Source: Pithys albifrons albifrons
Lineage: Eukaryota; Chordata; Aves; Passeriformes; Thamnophilidae
Reading direction: 5' to 3'
NCBI RefSeq assembly: GCF_047495875.1
Contig: NC_092486.1
Span: 1,350,501-1,414,500, forward strand
DNA length: 64,000 nt
The number at the start of each line of letters is the position of its first letter. The stretch's first letter is position 1. The position numbers were made by a program, and so were the translations under genes. The notes under the pieces were generated by a model. It made no database searches and was not told the origin of the DNA. It saw only the letters and a program-made list of their open reading frames with translations. This document shows positions 1-12,289 of this stretch, one piece after another.

Positions 1-144
1 AGGAATCCTCACCTCGGGCATCTCAAACACTCATTGGGCAGCACATTCTTGAGAGCCTCGCTTGCTCTGAGCAATAACAACCTCATAGTGCAGCAGCCAA
101 GGAGGGAGGTGTTATCTCATGGGATTTGGCTTATTCTTTTCCAG

Positions 145-245
145 CTTTTACAAGACCTCAAGTGAATCTGGGACCCTGCGTTACCCTCGATGTCCTGAGA
201 GTTGTGGAGCTCAAGTACTGCAACAGCAATGGATTCCCTAACCAG
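145..245 (+). CDS. Gene 1 unit 0, exon 6 only (BRICHOS C-terminal exon)
   Basis: Exon 6 of a repeat unit whose earlier exons lie left of the window. It reads in frame through the PC and KYC cysteines and ends NGFPNQ at CAG|gtgtga. The usual acceptor (tttgcag before GACCCC) is mutated to caa. An upstream ttccag ending at 144 restores an acceptor and adds three codons while keeping the frame. If the donor is not used, translation stops at TGA 249-251. Confidence 0.68.
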
Positions 246-3200
246 GTGTGAAACCCTTCCCTTTCTCGAACCAAGGATGGGATCTGCAGAGCTGCTGCCC
301 AAAGCCACTCCCAATGCCCTTTTTTCCAAGGATCTCCTTCCTTGAGGGCTTCCTTCTTGAGGGTGGAGAAGCTGAAACACATCACTGGGTGACCAGAGCT
401 TTCTCTTAAAGACCTTGAGTGTGGATCAGCTCTGGCTGGTTCCCTTACACACATCAAACTCTAAAGGCTCCCCAGGACAGCTGTAAGATGCAGCAATGAT
501 GCAGTGAAGGCAGCAAAAGAATTCTCAGGGCTACTGCCCAACCCCACAGCCTTGAGCCTTTGTGCTTTGGGAACTGCTGAGGGCACTGCTGGCACTGCCT
601 GTGGGCAGCCCTTCATCTCGCAGGGATTTGGGGACATCACTGAAGTCATGCAAAGGGTAAACATCTTTCACTTGGTTTTTCAGCCTCAGCAGGACGACCA
701 AAATCAGCAAGTGATCATTGGTGGCCAGTCCCAAATTGTGACCATCCACAGCCAATGGCGCGTGGCAGTGATCCAGCAAACGACCAGCACGGGCTCCTGG
801 AAAACCATCTGGAACTACAACACGGTGAGTGGCAGGGAGCTTTGGTGGGAGCTGTGCCAGGAGGCTGCTCCTCCTCCAGCTCCCCAAGGCACGGGGATGC
901 TTCTTTCTCATTCACCTTTGCACCTCACCAGTCATGGGACACAGTATCAGTATTCCTTCTTCCTTAATCCAGACTTTATCTTGGATTTAACACTTGGAAA
1001 CCTGAATTGTGACTCATCAACCACGTTGTCTTTGCAGGGCGTCATTGCAACCAAAGTGATGCAAGAGAACACCTGCTACATTTCCACCATGAACAGAACT
1101 GAGATGCCCAGCTTTGAGAATCTGCCCAGACTGGCCAGAGAGAGCAGGGTAAGATTCCAAAGCAGCAGCACTTTCTTCAGCCTGGAGTTCTTGGGGCCTT
1201 TTCTCAACTCTGCCTTTTCCTCCTGGAGAAGACGAGCTTGTCCCAAGCAGCAGGACTGTCTTTGTCTCTCCAGCAATGAGAACTGAGAATTTCTCTTATG
1301 GGTGGTTTGTCAAAAAAAAAAAAGAGGGTGTGCATCATTCCCAGAGCCAGCTCTGCTTCCTCTGAGCACGTTGAGCTCTGCAGGCTGCTGAGAAACCCTT
1401 TCTCTCACATCCCCTTCAAGGCCATCCATTCTTTTCCCATGGCAATATCTCCAAGGGGTTGGGAGGCATTTCCATTTCAAGGTGCATTTGTCAGCTCAGA
1501 GCTTTGCCTTGCAGCTGCCTTTGTCCACACTTCCTTTTTCCTTTGGGGCAGGAGAGGGCATGTCTGGGAGATTCCAAGGCACCCTGAAGGCAGGTGGCAC
1601 CCAAACACCAAGGCCTGAGTCGTCCTTGCAGAACGAGGGATATGCCCAGCATGAAACATGTCATGGCACTGAACTCTCTGAATGCTGTTCTTTGGTGTCT
1701 AGAACCAGCTTGGACTGGGAAGATTTACCAGGAAGATCACCTTTGTCACTGGTGGATTGGTCAGCAACCTCAACTCCTACGGCGCAGACATCATCAACAT
1801 GTGCAGCGGAGCCATCACCTACCAGGCCTATGAAGTTCACGGTGAGTGCCAGCAAATCAATTCTTTCTCTCTCTCTCCTGGCATTTTTCTCCCATGGGGA
1901 ATGGTGACTGCTCCAATCTCCTCCTCCAACCCTCGATGGATAATTCTCGAGAGGTTGCATTTCTGTAGGAAGGATTTGGCACCACTGCAGCTCAGAACAC
2001 GTCCCAAGATGGGTGACAGCCTCCATAACTGACATGGTGAAATCCCTTATAGCACTTTTCTTTAAATCTTAAGGTGCCTTTATATTGAGCATTTCATTTG
2101 GTTCACATTGATCTTTTCTTCAATGTCTCAGCAAATAGAAAGATTTTTCTCAAAACTCCTTTTCTTCCATTCAGATGTTGCTGATTAGTTTGCTGAGGAA
2201 GCCACCACCAAAGCCTTGTGCCTCAAAAGGCTGTGCCAAGTGGTTTTCTTCCCTGTTGGTGTTTCAGTGGGAAGGGATCGTGTTGCCCATGAGATCAGAG
2301 ACCTGCACTTTGTAGGGATATTGGAGAACATCAGAGCCAGTAAGGGCTCAGGAACTGGCACCAGCCTCACCCTCTCATGCCCAGCCACCTGCACTCACAG
2401 GGGCCAGTGCAACAGTGCCCTGATTCCTGCACAGCAACAACCACAGTGTGTTGAACTGCATGTCTTTGTGGCCTTTCAGTGCTGAGTCTTAGACTTGGTG
2501 CTCTTTGCCCACTCCAAAGGAATCCTCACCTTGGGCATCTCAAACACTCATTGGGCAGCACATTCTTGAGAGTCTCGCTTGCTCTGAGCAATAACAACCT
2601 CAAAGTGCAGCAGCCAAGGAGGGAGGTGTGATCTCATGGGATTTGGCTTATTCTTTTCCAGCTTTTACAAGACCTCAAGTGAATCTGGGACTCTGCGTTA
2701 CCCTCGATGTCCTGAGAGTTGTGGAGCTCAAGTACTGCAACAGCAATGGATTCCCTAACCAGGTGTGAAACCCTTCCTTTTCTTGAACCACGTGCTGGGG
2801 CTGCAGAGCTGCTGCCCAAAGACACCCCCAATGCCCTTCTTTCCAAGGATCTCCTCCCTTGAGGGCTTCCTTTCTCAGGTGGAGAGCCTGAAACACATCC
2901 GTGGGTGACCAGAGCTTTCCCTTAAAGACCTTGAGTGTGGATCAGCTCTGGCTGGTTCCCTTACACACATCAAACTCTAAAGGCTCCCCAGGACAGCTGT
3001 AAGATGCAGCAATGATGCAGTGAAGGCAGCAAAAGAATTCTCAGGGCTACTGCCCAACCCCACAGCCTTGAGCCTTTGTGCTTTGGAAACTGCTGAGGGC
3101 ACTGCTGGCACTGCCTGTGGGCAGCCCTTCATCTCGCAGGGATTTGGGGACATCACTGAAGTCATGCAAAGGGTAAACATCTTTCACTTGGTTTTTCAGC

Positions 3201-6200
3201 CTCAGCAGGACGACCAAAATCAGCAAGTGATCATTGGTGGCCAGTCCCAAATTGTGACCATCCACAGCCAATGGCGCGTGGCAGTGATCCAGCAAACGAC
3301 CAGCACGGGCTCCTGGAAAACCATCTGGAACTACAACACGGTGAGTGGCAGGGAGCTTTGGTGGGAGCTGTGCCAGGAGGCTGCTCCTCCTCCAGCTCCC
3401 CAAGGCACGGGGATGCTTCTTTCTGATCCACCTTTGCACCTCACCAGTCTTAGGACACAGTATCAGTATTCCTTCTTCTTTAATCCAGACTTTGTCTTGG
3501 ATTTAACACTTGGAAACCTGAATTGTGACTCATCAACCACGTTGTCTTTGCAGGGCGTCATTGCAACCAAAGTGATGCAAGAGAACACCTGCTACATTTC
3601 CACCATGAACAGAACTGAGATGCCCAGCTTTGAGAATCTGCCCAGACTGGCCAGAGAGAGCAGGGTAAGATTCCAAAGCAGCAGCACTTTCTTCAGTCTG
3701 GAGTTCATGGGGCCTTTTCTCAACTCTGCCTTTTCTTCCTGGAGAGGACGAGCTTGTCCCAAGCAGCAGGACTGTCTTTGTCTCTCCAGCAATGAGAATT
3801 GAGAATTTCTCTTATGGGTGGTTTGTGAAAAGAAAAAGAGGGTGTGCATCATTCCCAGGGCCAGCTGTGCTTCCTCTGAGCACGTTGAGCTCTGCAGGCT
3901 GATGAGAAACCCTTTCTCTCACATCCCCTTCAAGGCCATCCATTCTTTTCCCATGGCAATATCTCCAAGGGGTTGGGAGGCATTTCCATTTCAAGGTGCA
4001 TTTGTCAGCTCAGAGCTTTGCCTTGCAGCTGCCTTTGTCCACACTCCCTTTTCCTTTGGGGCAGGAGAGGGCATGTCTGGGGGATTCCAAGGCACCCTGA
4101 AGGCAGGTGGCACCCAAACACCAAGGCCTGAGTCGTCTTTGCAGAACTAGGGATATGCCCAGCATGAAACGTGTCATGGCACTGATCTTGCTGAATGCTG
4201 TTCTTTGGTGTCTAGAACCAGCTTGGACTGGGAAGATTTACCAGGAAGATCACCTTTGTCACTGGTGGATTGGTCAGCAACCTCAACTCCTACGGCGCAG
4301 ACATCATCAACATGTGCAGCGGAGCCATCACCTACCAGGCCTATGAAGTTCATGGTGAGTGCCAGCAAATCAATTCTTTCTCTCTCTCTCCTGCATTTTT
4401 TTGTTTCTGTAATGGCTGCTGCTCCAATCTCCTCTTCTAAGTCTTGATGGATAATTTTCAGGAGGTTGCATTTCTGTAGAAAGGATTTGGCACCACTGCA
4501 GCTCAGAACACACCCCCAGATGAGTGACAGCCTCCATAACTAACGTGGTGAAAACATTTAGAGCACTTTTGTTCAAATCTTAAGGTGCCATTTTATTCAG
4601 TGCTCCTTTTGGTCCGTGGACGGTCCTGTGGTGCAATGGAGAGCACTCTGACTCTGAATCCCAAGGACCTGAGTTCCAGTCTCAGTTGGACCGTCCCCTG
4701 GCATTTAAATGCCTCCCTGCCATCCAATCCTGTCAGATCTCGGATGCCAAGCAGGGTCAGCCCTGGTTAGTACTGGGTGATGTAGACAGTCCTGAGGACT
4801 TCACTGTCACTGTCCAAGTTCACTCGGAAATGGCAGATGGACCTTAGAACTAAAATGGTGGGGCCAGTTCAGTGCACGCTGCACCTCACCTAAAAATCCA
4901 CTGCACAGGATGGAAGGGCTCACCCACATGGGGAGAGCCCTTCCCAAATCCTCGTTCGCCAAGTCTGGCCATGCACACATACACACTTTGGGCCCACACT
5001 GGCCTCCTCTTCAATGTCTTGGTAAATACAAAGATCATCCCCAAACCCCCTCTTCTTCCATTCAGATGTTGCTGATTAGTTTGCTGAGGAAGCCACCACC
5101 AAAGCCTTGTGCCTCAAAGGCTGTGCCAAGTGGTTTTCTTCCCTGTTGGTGTTTCAGTGGGAAGGGATCATGTTGCCCATGAGATCAGTGACCTGCACTT
5201 TGTAGGGTTATTGGAGAACATCAGAGCCAGTCAGGGCTTAGGAACTGGCACCAGCCTCACCCTCTCATGCCCAGCCACCTGCACTCACAGGGGCCAGTGT
5301 AACAGTGCCCCGATTCCTGCACAGAAACACCCCCAGCATGTTCAAGGACATGTCTTGGTGGCCACTCAGTGCTGATTCACAGACCTGGTCCTGTTTGGCT
5401 ACTCCAAGGAATTCTCCTCTCAGGCATCTGAAATTGTCCCCGGGCAGGACATTCTTCAGAGCCTGCTCACTCTGAGCAACAACAATCCCTCTTGGAGAGC
5501 GTCAGCCAAGGGCGGTGTTATCTCATGGGGTTTCGCTTATTCTTTTCTTGCACTGACAGGACCCCAATTGAATCTGGGACGCTGCTTTACCCTCGATGTC
5601 CTGAGAGTTGTGGAGCTCAAGTACTGCACAGGCAACCTCCAGATTGATCAGGTGTGAAATTCTTCCCTTGCTGGGACCAAGTGCTGGGGCTGCAGAGCTG
5701 ATGCCCAAAGACACCCTCAATGCCCTTCTTTCCAAGTGTCTCCTTCCTTGAGGGCTTCCTTCTTGAGGGTGGAGAGCCTGAAAGACATCTCTAGGTGACC
5801 AGAGCTTTCCCTTAAAGACCTTGAGAATGGATCAGCTCTGGCTGGTTCCCTTGCACACATCAAACTCTAAAGGCACCCCAGGACAGCTGTAAGATGCAGC
5901 AATGATGCAGTGAAGGCAGCAAAAGAATTCTCAGGGCTACTGCCCAACCCCACAGCCTTGAGCCTTTGTGCTTTGGAAACTGCTGAGGGCACTGCTGGCA
6001 CTGCCTGTGGGCAGCCCTTCATCTCGCAGGGATTTGGGGACATCACTGAAGTCGTGCAAAGGGTAAACATCATCTTTCCTTTGGATTTTCAGCCTCGGCC
6101 GCTTGTCAAGCACGAAGTGATCATTGGTGGCCAGTCCCAAATTGTGACCATCCACAGCCAATGGCGCGTGGCAGTGATCCAGCAAACGACCAGCACGGGC

Positions 6201-9200
6201 TCCTGGAAAACCATCTGGAACTACAACACGGTGAGTGGCAGGGAGCTTTGGTGGGAGCTGTGCCAGGAGGCTGCTCCTCCTCCAGCTCCCAAAGGTACCA
6301 GAATGCTTCTTTCTCATTCACCTTTGCACTACACCAATGCAGTGACAACTACTGGCATTCCTTGCTTGTTTAATCCAGACTTTATCCCAGAGTGAGCAGT
6401 TGGAAAACTGACCTGTGAGTGATCGATCCCTTTGTCTTTGCAGGGCGTCATTGCAACCAAAGTGATGCAAGAGAACACCTGCTACATTTCCACCATGAAC
6501 AGAACTGAGATGCCCAGCTTTGAGAATCTGCCTAGACTGGCCAGAGAGAGCAGGGTAAGATTCCAAAGCAGCAGCACTTTCTTCAGCCTGGAGTTCATGG
6601 GACTGTTTCTCAGCTCAGCCATTTCCTCCTGGGGAAGACGAGCTTGTCCCAAGCAGCAGGACTGTCTTTGTCTCCCCAGCAATGAGAACTGAGAATTTCT
6701 CTTATGGGTGGTTTGTGAAAAGAAAAAGAGGGTGTGCATCATTCCCAGGGCCAGCTGTGCTTCCTCTGAGCACGTTGAGGTCTGCAGGCTGCTGAGAAAC
6801 CCTTTCTCTCACATCCCCTTCAAGGCCATCCATTCTTTTCCCATGGCAATATCTCCAAGGGGTTGGGAGACATTTCCATTTCAAGGTGCATTTGTCAGCT
6901 CAGAGCTTTGCCTTGCAGCTGCCTTTGTCCACACTCCCTTTTCCTTTGGGGCAGGAGAGGGCATGTCTGGGGGATTCCAAGGCACCCTGAAGGCAGGTGG
7001 CACCCAAACACCAAGGCCTGACTCGTCCTTGCAGAACTAGGGATATGCCCAGCATGAAACGTGTCATTGCACTGATCTTGCTGAATGCTGTTCTTTGGTG
7101 TCTAGAACCAGCTTGGACTGGGAAGATTTACCAGGAAGATCACCTTTGTCACTGGTGGATTGGTCAGCAACCTCAACTCCTACGGCGCAGACATCATCAA
7201 CATGTGCAGCGGAGCCATCACCTACCAGGCCTATGAAGTTCACGGTGAGTGCCAGCAAATGAACTCTGGAGAGCAGCAGCCAAGGTGGGAGGTGTTACCT
7301 CACGGGGTTTGGTTTTGCTTTTCTTGCTTTGCAGGACCCCAAGTGAATGTGGGACCCTGCGTTACCCTCGATGTCCTGAGAGTTGTGGAGCTCAAATACT
7401 GCAACAGCAATGGATTCCCTAACCAGGTGTGAAACCCTTCCCTTTCTTGAACCACGTGCTGGGGTTGCAGAGCTGCTGCCCAAAGACACCCCCAATGCCC
7501 TTCTTCCCAAGTGTCTCCTCCCTTGAGGGCTTCCTTCTTGAGGGTGGAGAGTCTGAAACATATCATGGGGTTACCTGAGCTTTTCCTTAAAAACACTGAG
7601 TGTTGATGAGCTCTGGCTGGTTCCCTTGCACCCATCAAACTCTAAAGGCACCCCAGGACAGCTGTAAGATGCAGCAATGATGCAGTGAAGGCAGCAAAAG
7701 AATTCTCAGGGCTACTGCCCAACCCCACAGCCTTGAGCCTTTGTGCTTTGGAAACTGCTGAGGGCACTGCTGGCACTGCCTGCAGTCAGGACATATTGCC
7801 TTCTTGCATGGAATTTTTTAAGGGTTTGGGTTGCTACTGAAATATCTCTGTACTTTAAGAATTCTTTTTCACATTCTCAACAGAGTGGCCAGCACCAAGA
7901 TATCATTGGTGGAGATTCCCAAGTGTCTTTTGGTGGTGGGGACTCCCATATCTCCATCTCTGGTGTCTCACAAAGCATGAACATCAACAGTCAAACACAG
8001 GAGGCAATTATTGAGCAAAAGGGCAACCAATTGTCATGGAAAACCATCTGGAACTACAACACGGTGAGTGGCAGGGAGCTTTGGTGGGAGCTGTGCCAGG
8101 AGGCTGCTCCTCCTCCAGCTCCACAAGGTACAGGGATGCTTCTTTCTGTTTCCCCTTTACACTCCACCAGTTGTAGGAGAAACTGCAACCATTCCTTGCT
8201 ATTTTAATCCTGAGTTTATCCCGGTCTGAGCAGTTGGAAAACTGAATTGTGAGTGGTCAATGTCTTTGCAGGGCGTCATTGCAACCAAAGTGATGCAAGA
8301 GAACACCTGCTACATCTCCACCATGAACAGAACTGAGATGCCCAGCTTTGATGCTCTTATCAGAGTGGCTGCACAGGGCGGGGTAAGAGTATAATACAGG
8401 AATTTCTGGGAGTATTGTACAGTGGTTGAAAGCAAACTGATGTACAAGATATTGCTTTCATAGAATCATAGAATCATAGAATCGATTGGGTTGGAAAAGA
8501 CCTCGAAGATCATCGAGTCCAACCCTTGGTCCAACTCTAGTTCATTTACCAGATCATGGCACCCAGTGCCACGTCCAATCTGTGTTTAAAAATCTCTAGG
8601 GGTGGTGAATCCACCCCCTCTCTGGGCAGCCCATTCCAATCCCTGAGCACTCTCTCTGTAAAAAATTTCTTTCTGCTCTCCAACTTCAATTTCCCCTGGC
8701 AGAGCTTGAGCCCATCGTGCCCCCTTGTCCTATTGCTGAGTGCCTGGGAGAAGAGACCAGCCCCCACCTGGCTATAACTTCCCTTCAGGTAGTTATAGAC
8801 AGTGATGAGGCCACCTCTGAGCCTCCTCTTCTCCAGGCTGAACACCCCCAGCTCCCTCAGCCTCTCCCCACAGCACTTGTGCTCCAGTCCCTTCTCCAGC
8901 CTTGTTCCTCTTCTCTGGACCCGCTCCAGCATCTCAATATCCTTTCTGAACTGAGGGGCCCAGACCTGAACACAACACTCAAGGTGTGGCCTCCCCAATG
9001 CAGAGTCCAGGGGAAGGATCACTTCCCTCGTCCTGCTGGTCACGCTAGTTTTGATACAGGACAGGATCCCATTCAAATCATTCTAAGAAACCATTCAAAT
9101 CATTCTAAGAAACCATGTCATGAAAAGGCATTTAGATGTCCCCCTTGACAATGAAGTTCTTTTTATTTCAAAGGTATGTTATAGTTATATAATTTGAAAT

Positions 9201-10522
9201 GTTTAAAAAATTTGCACACCCTTAGTTAGTTGCTTTTAGTGGAGTTTTTTCATGTATTATCAGTATTGCAGATATCTTAGGGCATTTTTGTGATGGTTTC
9301 AATAATACTCCTACTGCCTGCTTTTTAATCCTCTGATGTGGTCCAAGAGTATTCTTTATAACCCCCCATTCTTGGCATACTGAAAAAGGGAAGAGTGAGC
9401 CAAGTACAGCCTTGAGCAAAATATCCAGCTTTAAGTACAGTTTCAGGCTGATGAGGAGAGGACAGTCACTGAGCAAACGCTTGGCCAGGTCTGGCTGAAC
9501 ACACTGGCTGCACTACTCTGCTCCTGCTCAGCGCATGCCTTGAGCTGCCACTTCTCCTTTGAGAAGAGTCCCTTCCAAAGATGTGCCTTAGGAGCTGTCC
9601 TCAAGGCTTGCTAGAGCTCCCACAGGCCCCAGGGGATTCCAAGGCACCCTGAAGGCAGGTGGCACCCAAACACCAAGGCCTGAGTCGTCCTTGCAGAACT
9701 AGGGACATGCCCAGCATGAAACATGTCATGGCTCTGATCTTGCTGAATGTTGTTCTTGGATATTTAGAATCTGATCACTCTTGGAAGACCTACAAGGCAG
9801 ATCACCTTTGTCAGTGGTGGATTGGTCAGCAACCTCAACTCCTATGGAGCAAACACCATCGCCATGTGCAGTGGAGTCCCCACCTACCAGGCTTACGAAG
9901 TTCATGGTGAGTGCAAGGAAATGAATTCTGTCTCTCTCTGACGTGGAAATTTTTTCTTGGGGAAAGGTTATTTCACCAATGCTCCTCTTTCAACCCGTGA
10001 TGGACAGAAACCAAGAGCTTGCAGTTCTGTAGAAAGGGTTTGGCATCTCTGCCAATCAGGACTAGAACAGGGTTGAGTCACAGCCTTCATAACTGACCTG
10101 GTCAAAACCTTTACAGCCTTTTTTTTGGGAAATTTTAAGGTGGCTTAAGTTTCAACCCAGAGTTTTGCAGGCTGACCTCTTGTCAATGCCCAGGCTAAGA
10201 AAGGAGGGGATTCTAAGAACCACTATTGTCTCATCCCAACAATAGTTGTTTTTGGAGTCACAAAAAGGATCCTTTATTCCTGTATTAAATCAATTCTATC
10301 ACAGTAATTACTCAGAGCCTTTCTTGCTCCTAGGAACAAAAATACATCCTGAGAGATTACCCACCAATGTCTTAGCTATTAACTCAGGGTATTTGTTCTG
10401 TTTTTAAAGGGACCTACAATCCACAAACATGCCTTGCACTTCATGTCCTGCGACTTGTGGAGCTGAGATACTGCAATGGCAATGGCCAGAATGTCCAGGT
10501 CCAAAGCCCTCAGCTCTCTTGA
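145..10522 (+). CDS. Gene 1: multi-BRICHOS gastrokine-like gene, 3' part (5' end outside window)
   Basis: Spliced coding region read from + strand exons: 145-245; 684-824, 1038-1148, 1703-1841, 2662-2762; 3200-3340, 3554-3664, 4216-4354, 5560-5651; 6093-6230, 6444-6554, 7106-7244, 7335-7426; 7884-8063, 8272-8382, 9768-9906, 10410-10522. Each group of four exons encodes one BRICHOS unit: a hydrophilic linker ending in WKTIWNYNT, a strand with TCYIS, a segment with MC before TYQAYEVH, and a final PC...YC pair. All joins keep phase (0, 0, 1, then 0 between units), giving about 698 codons in the window. Gastrokines are secreted gastric mucosal proteins. No exon 1, signal peptide or promoter is seen between units, so the units are read here as one gene. 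Alternative: partial tandem gene copies, each ending at the TGA in GTGTGA after exon 6. The family assignment is strong; the single-transcript reading is inferred. Confidence 0.72.
684..2762 (+). CDS. Gene 1 BRICHOS unit 1 (exons 3-6)
   Basis: Exons 684-824 (47 codons, starts PQQDDQNQQ), 1038-1148 (37 codons, TCYIS; an NRT glycosylation sequon), 1703-1841 ([10 protein letters not shown]), and 2662-2762. The first three are phase-clean with canonical splice sites (ttttcag, tttgcag, tctag; donors gtgagt, gtaaga, gtgagt). Exon 6 uses the shifted acceptor ttccag and gains three codons, as in unit 0. Intron 5 is the long form, about 820 bp. Conserved BRICHOS Asp is Asn (IWN). The sequence CAGgtgtga after exon 6 serves as donor or as Val-stop. 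Confidence 0.78.
3200..5651 (+). CDS. Gene 1 BRICHOS unit 2 (exons 3-6)
   Basis: Exons 3200-3340, 3554-3664, 4216-4354 and 5560-5651. Exons 3-5 encode almost the same peptide as unit 1. Exon 6 is more diverged (GRCFTLDV, ending TGNLQIDQ) but keeps both cysteines, the frame and the CAGgtgtga end. Intron 5 is expanded to about 1.2 kb by a tRNA/5S composite SINE at about 4622-4988. No stop or frameshift was found in any exon. Confidence 0.78.
4622..4988 (+). mobile_element. Composite SINE: tRNA-Gln-like head + 5S rRNA-like domain + RTE-like tail
   Basis: The head 4622-4693 resembles tRNA-Gln (GGTCCTGTGGTGCAATGG, anticodon-loop region around ACTCTGAAT, B-box-like GAGTTCCAGTC). It is followed from about 4705 by a degraded 5S rRNA segment (TCTCGGATGCCAAGCAGGGT; GGTTAGTACT). 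The unique body and tail (CCCTTCCCAAATCCTCGTTC, GGCCATG, CA-rich end) match the other 5S SINEs in this window and the RTE LINE 3' end. It lies in intron 5 of gene 1 unit 2. It is more diverged than the other copies. Confidence 0.75.
6093..7426 (+). CDS. Gene 1 BRICHOS unit 3 (exons 3-6)
   Basis: Exons 6093-6230 (46 codons; linker begins PRPLVKHEV, one codon shorter than its neighbours), 6444-6554, 7106-7244 and 7335-7426. It has the short intron 5 (about 90 bp), so the whole unit spans only 1.33 kb. The exon 5 peptide is [10 protein letters not shown], and exon 6 ends FPNQ at CAGgtgtga. The linker change is confined to the hydrophilic start of exon 3; the BRICHOS core matches units 1 and 2. 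Confidence 0.78.
7884..10522 (+). CDS. Gene 1 BRICHOS unit 4, terminal unit (exons 3-6 with stop)
   Basis: Exons 7884-8063 (60 codons), 8272-8382, 9768-9906 and 10410-10522. It is the most diverged unit. The linker starts [10 protein letters not shown] and carries an extra Gly/Ser-rich stretch. Exon 4 ends VAAQGG rather than LARESR, and exon 5 reads [12 protein letters not shown]. The terminal exon keeps both Cys (QTC, RYC), runs past the position of the internal donor (CAGgtccaa, a poor donor), and ends PQLS-stop at 10520-10522. ATTAAA follows at 10657. This is the expected structure of the last exon of a gene. Intron 4 carries a CR1 fragment. Confidence 0.78.
8459..9076 (-). mobile_element. 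CR1 LINE 3' fragment
   Basis: The minus strand encodes the C-terminal part of CR1 reverse transcriptase ORF2 ([33 protein letters not shown]). It ends with the typical CR1 3' repeat of TCTATGATTCTATGA type, seen here as catagaatcatagaatcata. It is 5'-truncated and lies in intron 4 of gene 1 unit 4. A short duplication follows at about 9064-9114. Confidence 0.92.
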
Positions 10523-10656
10523 GCCAAGTGCAAGCACTCCAGAGCTGCTGCCCAAAGACAACCCTGATGCCCTTCTTCCCTGGCATCTCCTCTTTCAAGA
10601 GTTTTCTTCTTGATGGTTCAGATGCCGAAACAGATCAATGGTGACCAAAGCTTTCC

Positions 10657-10662
10657 ATTAAA
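10657..10662 (+). promoter_or_regulatory. Poly(A) signal ATTAAA of gene 1
   Basis: ATTAAA lies about 135 bp after the stop of the terminal exon. The same position after internal exon 6 copies mostly reads CTTAAA, TTTAAA or CTTGAA, so the signal is intact mainly where a transcript should end. Confidence 0.6.
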
Positions 10663-10699
10663 AACCTTTTGCATAGATAATCTCTGGCTTGTTTCTCGT

Positions 10700-12229
10700 T
10701 ACTGTGCGCCTCAGTCATCTATGGAATTCCTGAAAAAACATTTGGATTGTCTCTCTTTTGCCCTTCTTGAGCCCTTAGAATGCTCTTTTCATAGCCAGCT
10801 CTCAACACAGGGCACACCCAGAGGGCTGGGCAAGCCCTGGGGTGTGGACATGACAAGAGAGGCTTTCAGAGTTAAGACCTTCCTTTCCCTATTCAGGCAA
10901 AGATGCCTCACATTAAAAATCTTAATTCAGGTGGCACAAAAGGCAGAAAGAACGAAGGACAAAGCAATGAATTTGCCTTTGTTACTGGAAGAGGAGTCTC
11001 CTTTCTGGGGTTTACTGAGTTGTTCTTTGCTTAAACTGAGCCCTCTCTTCTGTGGTGCTCAGCAAGGACGGGCATGTTGAACACTAAAGAGGATGAAAAT
11101 GTCCTTCAAAGATGCACACACGGTACAAACACAGCTGTTGGTCATGTGAGACAGTGCAAGATTCCCAGGCACCTCCTTCCAAATGCCTCTATCTTAGCAT
11201 GCAAAAAACAAAGAGAGACTTGTCTTTCCTGATGTCTGGTCCCAGATTCTCTCTCTGCTCAGTCTTCCTCAGTAGGAATGGACAGGAATCAAGCCAGGAA
11301 TACAGTCATGTTTCTGCTGAGCCAATGAGAGCATTTGACAAAGTGTCAACCCCTACCTACTCTCACCCAAACCAGTTTGTTGCTACAATGTTTTGTTTTG
11401 TTTTGTTTTGTTTTGTTTTGTTTTGTTTTGTGGCACTAGGAGGGTGTATTTGCTTGAACTCTTGTCACCCAACAAGAATTTTCCCCTCCTCCATCTTTCA
11501 AGGGACACCTGAACTCAAACTTCTTCTATGGTCAGAGAGAAAAATCAAAGAGAATGAGAAGCCAAACACTTGAGAGTTGAGACTTGCACAGGAGAATTAG
11601 ACAATTTTATTTTTAGGAAGGCATGGTCCCTGTTGCTCAGAATCCTAAAATCAACTATTCTGTAATGAAACTGGCAGGATGCTCTGGGTTACCCAGGTGA
11701 ACACAAACCTGTCTGGAGCACAAACCCCAGCCATGTGCAGTCCCTCAGTTTCTGGCACCATCTCACTGACCCCAGAGGCTTCACCATGTAGTGAATTGAG
11801 AGCATGGAGTTCACTGAGACACCACTCAGGGAAAAGCATCTCAATGATCTGGGTGAGCCCACACCAGTCCCCAAAGGAGAGACACAGGCAGGAGTTGGTT
11901 GCTGCCAATCTCCTTCCTTTTTTGGTATGACTGAATTTTTTTTTAATTCCCTCATAGACCATCAATTCTCTTTTTGAGGGCACTGAAGAATGACAGAAAT
12001 AGGCAATAAACAAAGTTTAGGAGGGATTGAGTACCCTAACAAAATCTCTCAGCTCATCATGCCCTACTTTGCCTTCTACTTGGCATTTCTCTAACTCCTT
12101 TTCAGTAGGGACTGGAAAGACATTTCTTAGTAGTTGTGTCTGCCTTTTAATACCAAATGTATGTGAGTGAAAGAAAAAGGAACTTCAGCCACCTCATGAA
12201 CCAAAACAACCCCTCAGCAGTCTAATTAG
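10700..12229. other. 3' flank of gene 1, duplicated downstream of gene 2; (GTTTT)8 microsatellite
   Basis: 10,681-11,000 and 11,671-11,829 match the flank of gene 2 at 62,985-63,290 and 63,395-63,556. A pure (TTTTG)n tract of eight units lies at 11,391-11,430. No coding feature was recognised. Confidence 0.7.
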
Positions 12230-12289
12230 AGGAACTGTAAGTCTTTTCCTTTAGTAGTTTATTACTTTCATGCACTATATTTAACACCT

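Noticed and set aside
504..1286. 260-codon frames (also at 3,020 and similar) starting [11 protein letters not shown]
   Set aside because: They read through introns 2, 3 and 4; the true exons are only parts of them, and splice sites interrupt them.
1594..1833. A 79-codon frame with [18 protein letters not shown], signal-peptide-like, repeated in most units
   Set aside because: It overlaps exon 5 in another frame; the hydrophobic stretch is the pyrimidine-rich tract before the acceptor. It is absent from unit A and conserved only as intron sequence.
4622..4790. tRNA-Gln and 5S rRNA genes
   Set aside because: Both are degraded and joined in one SINE with body and tail; no functional RNA gene is likely.
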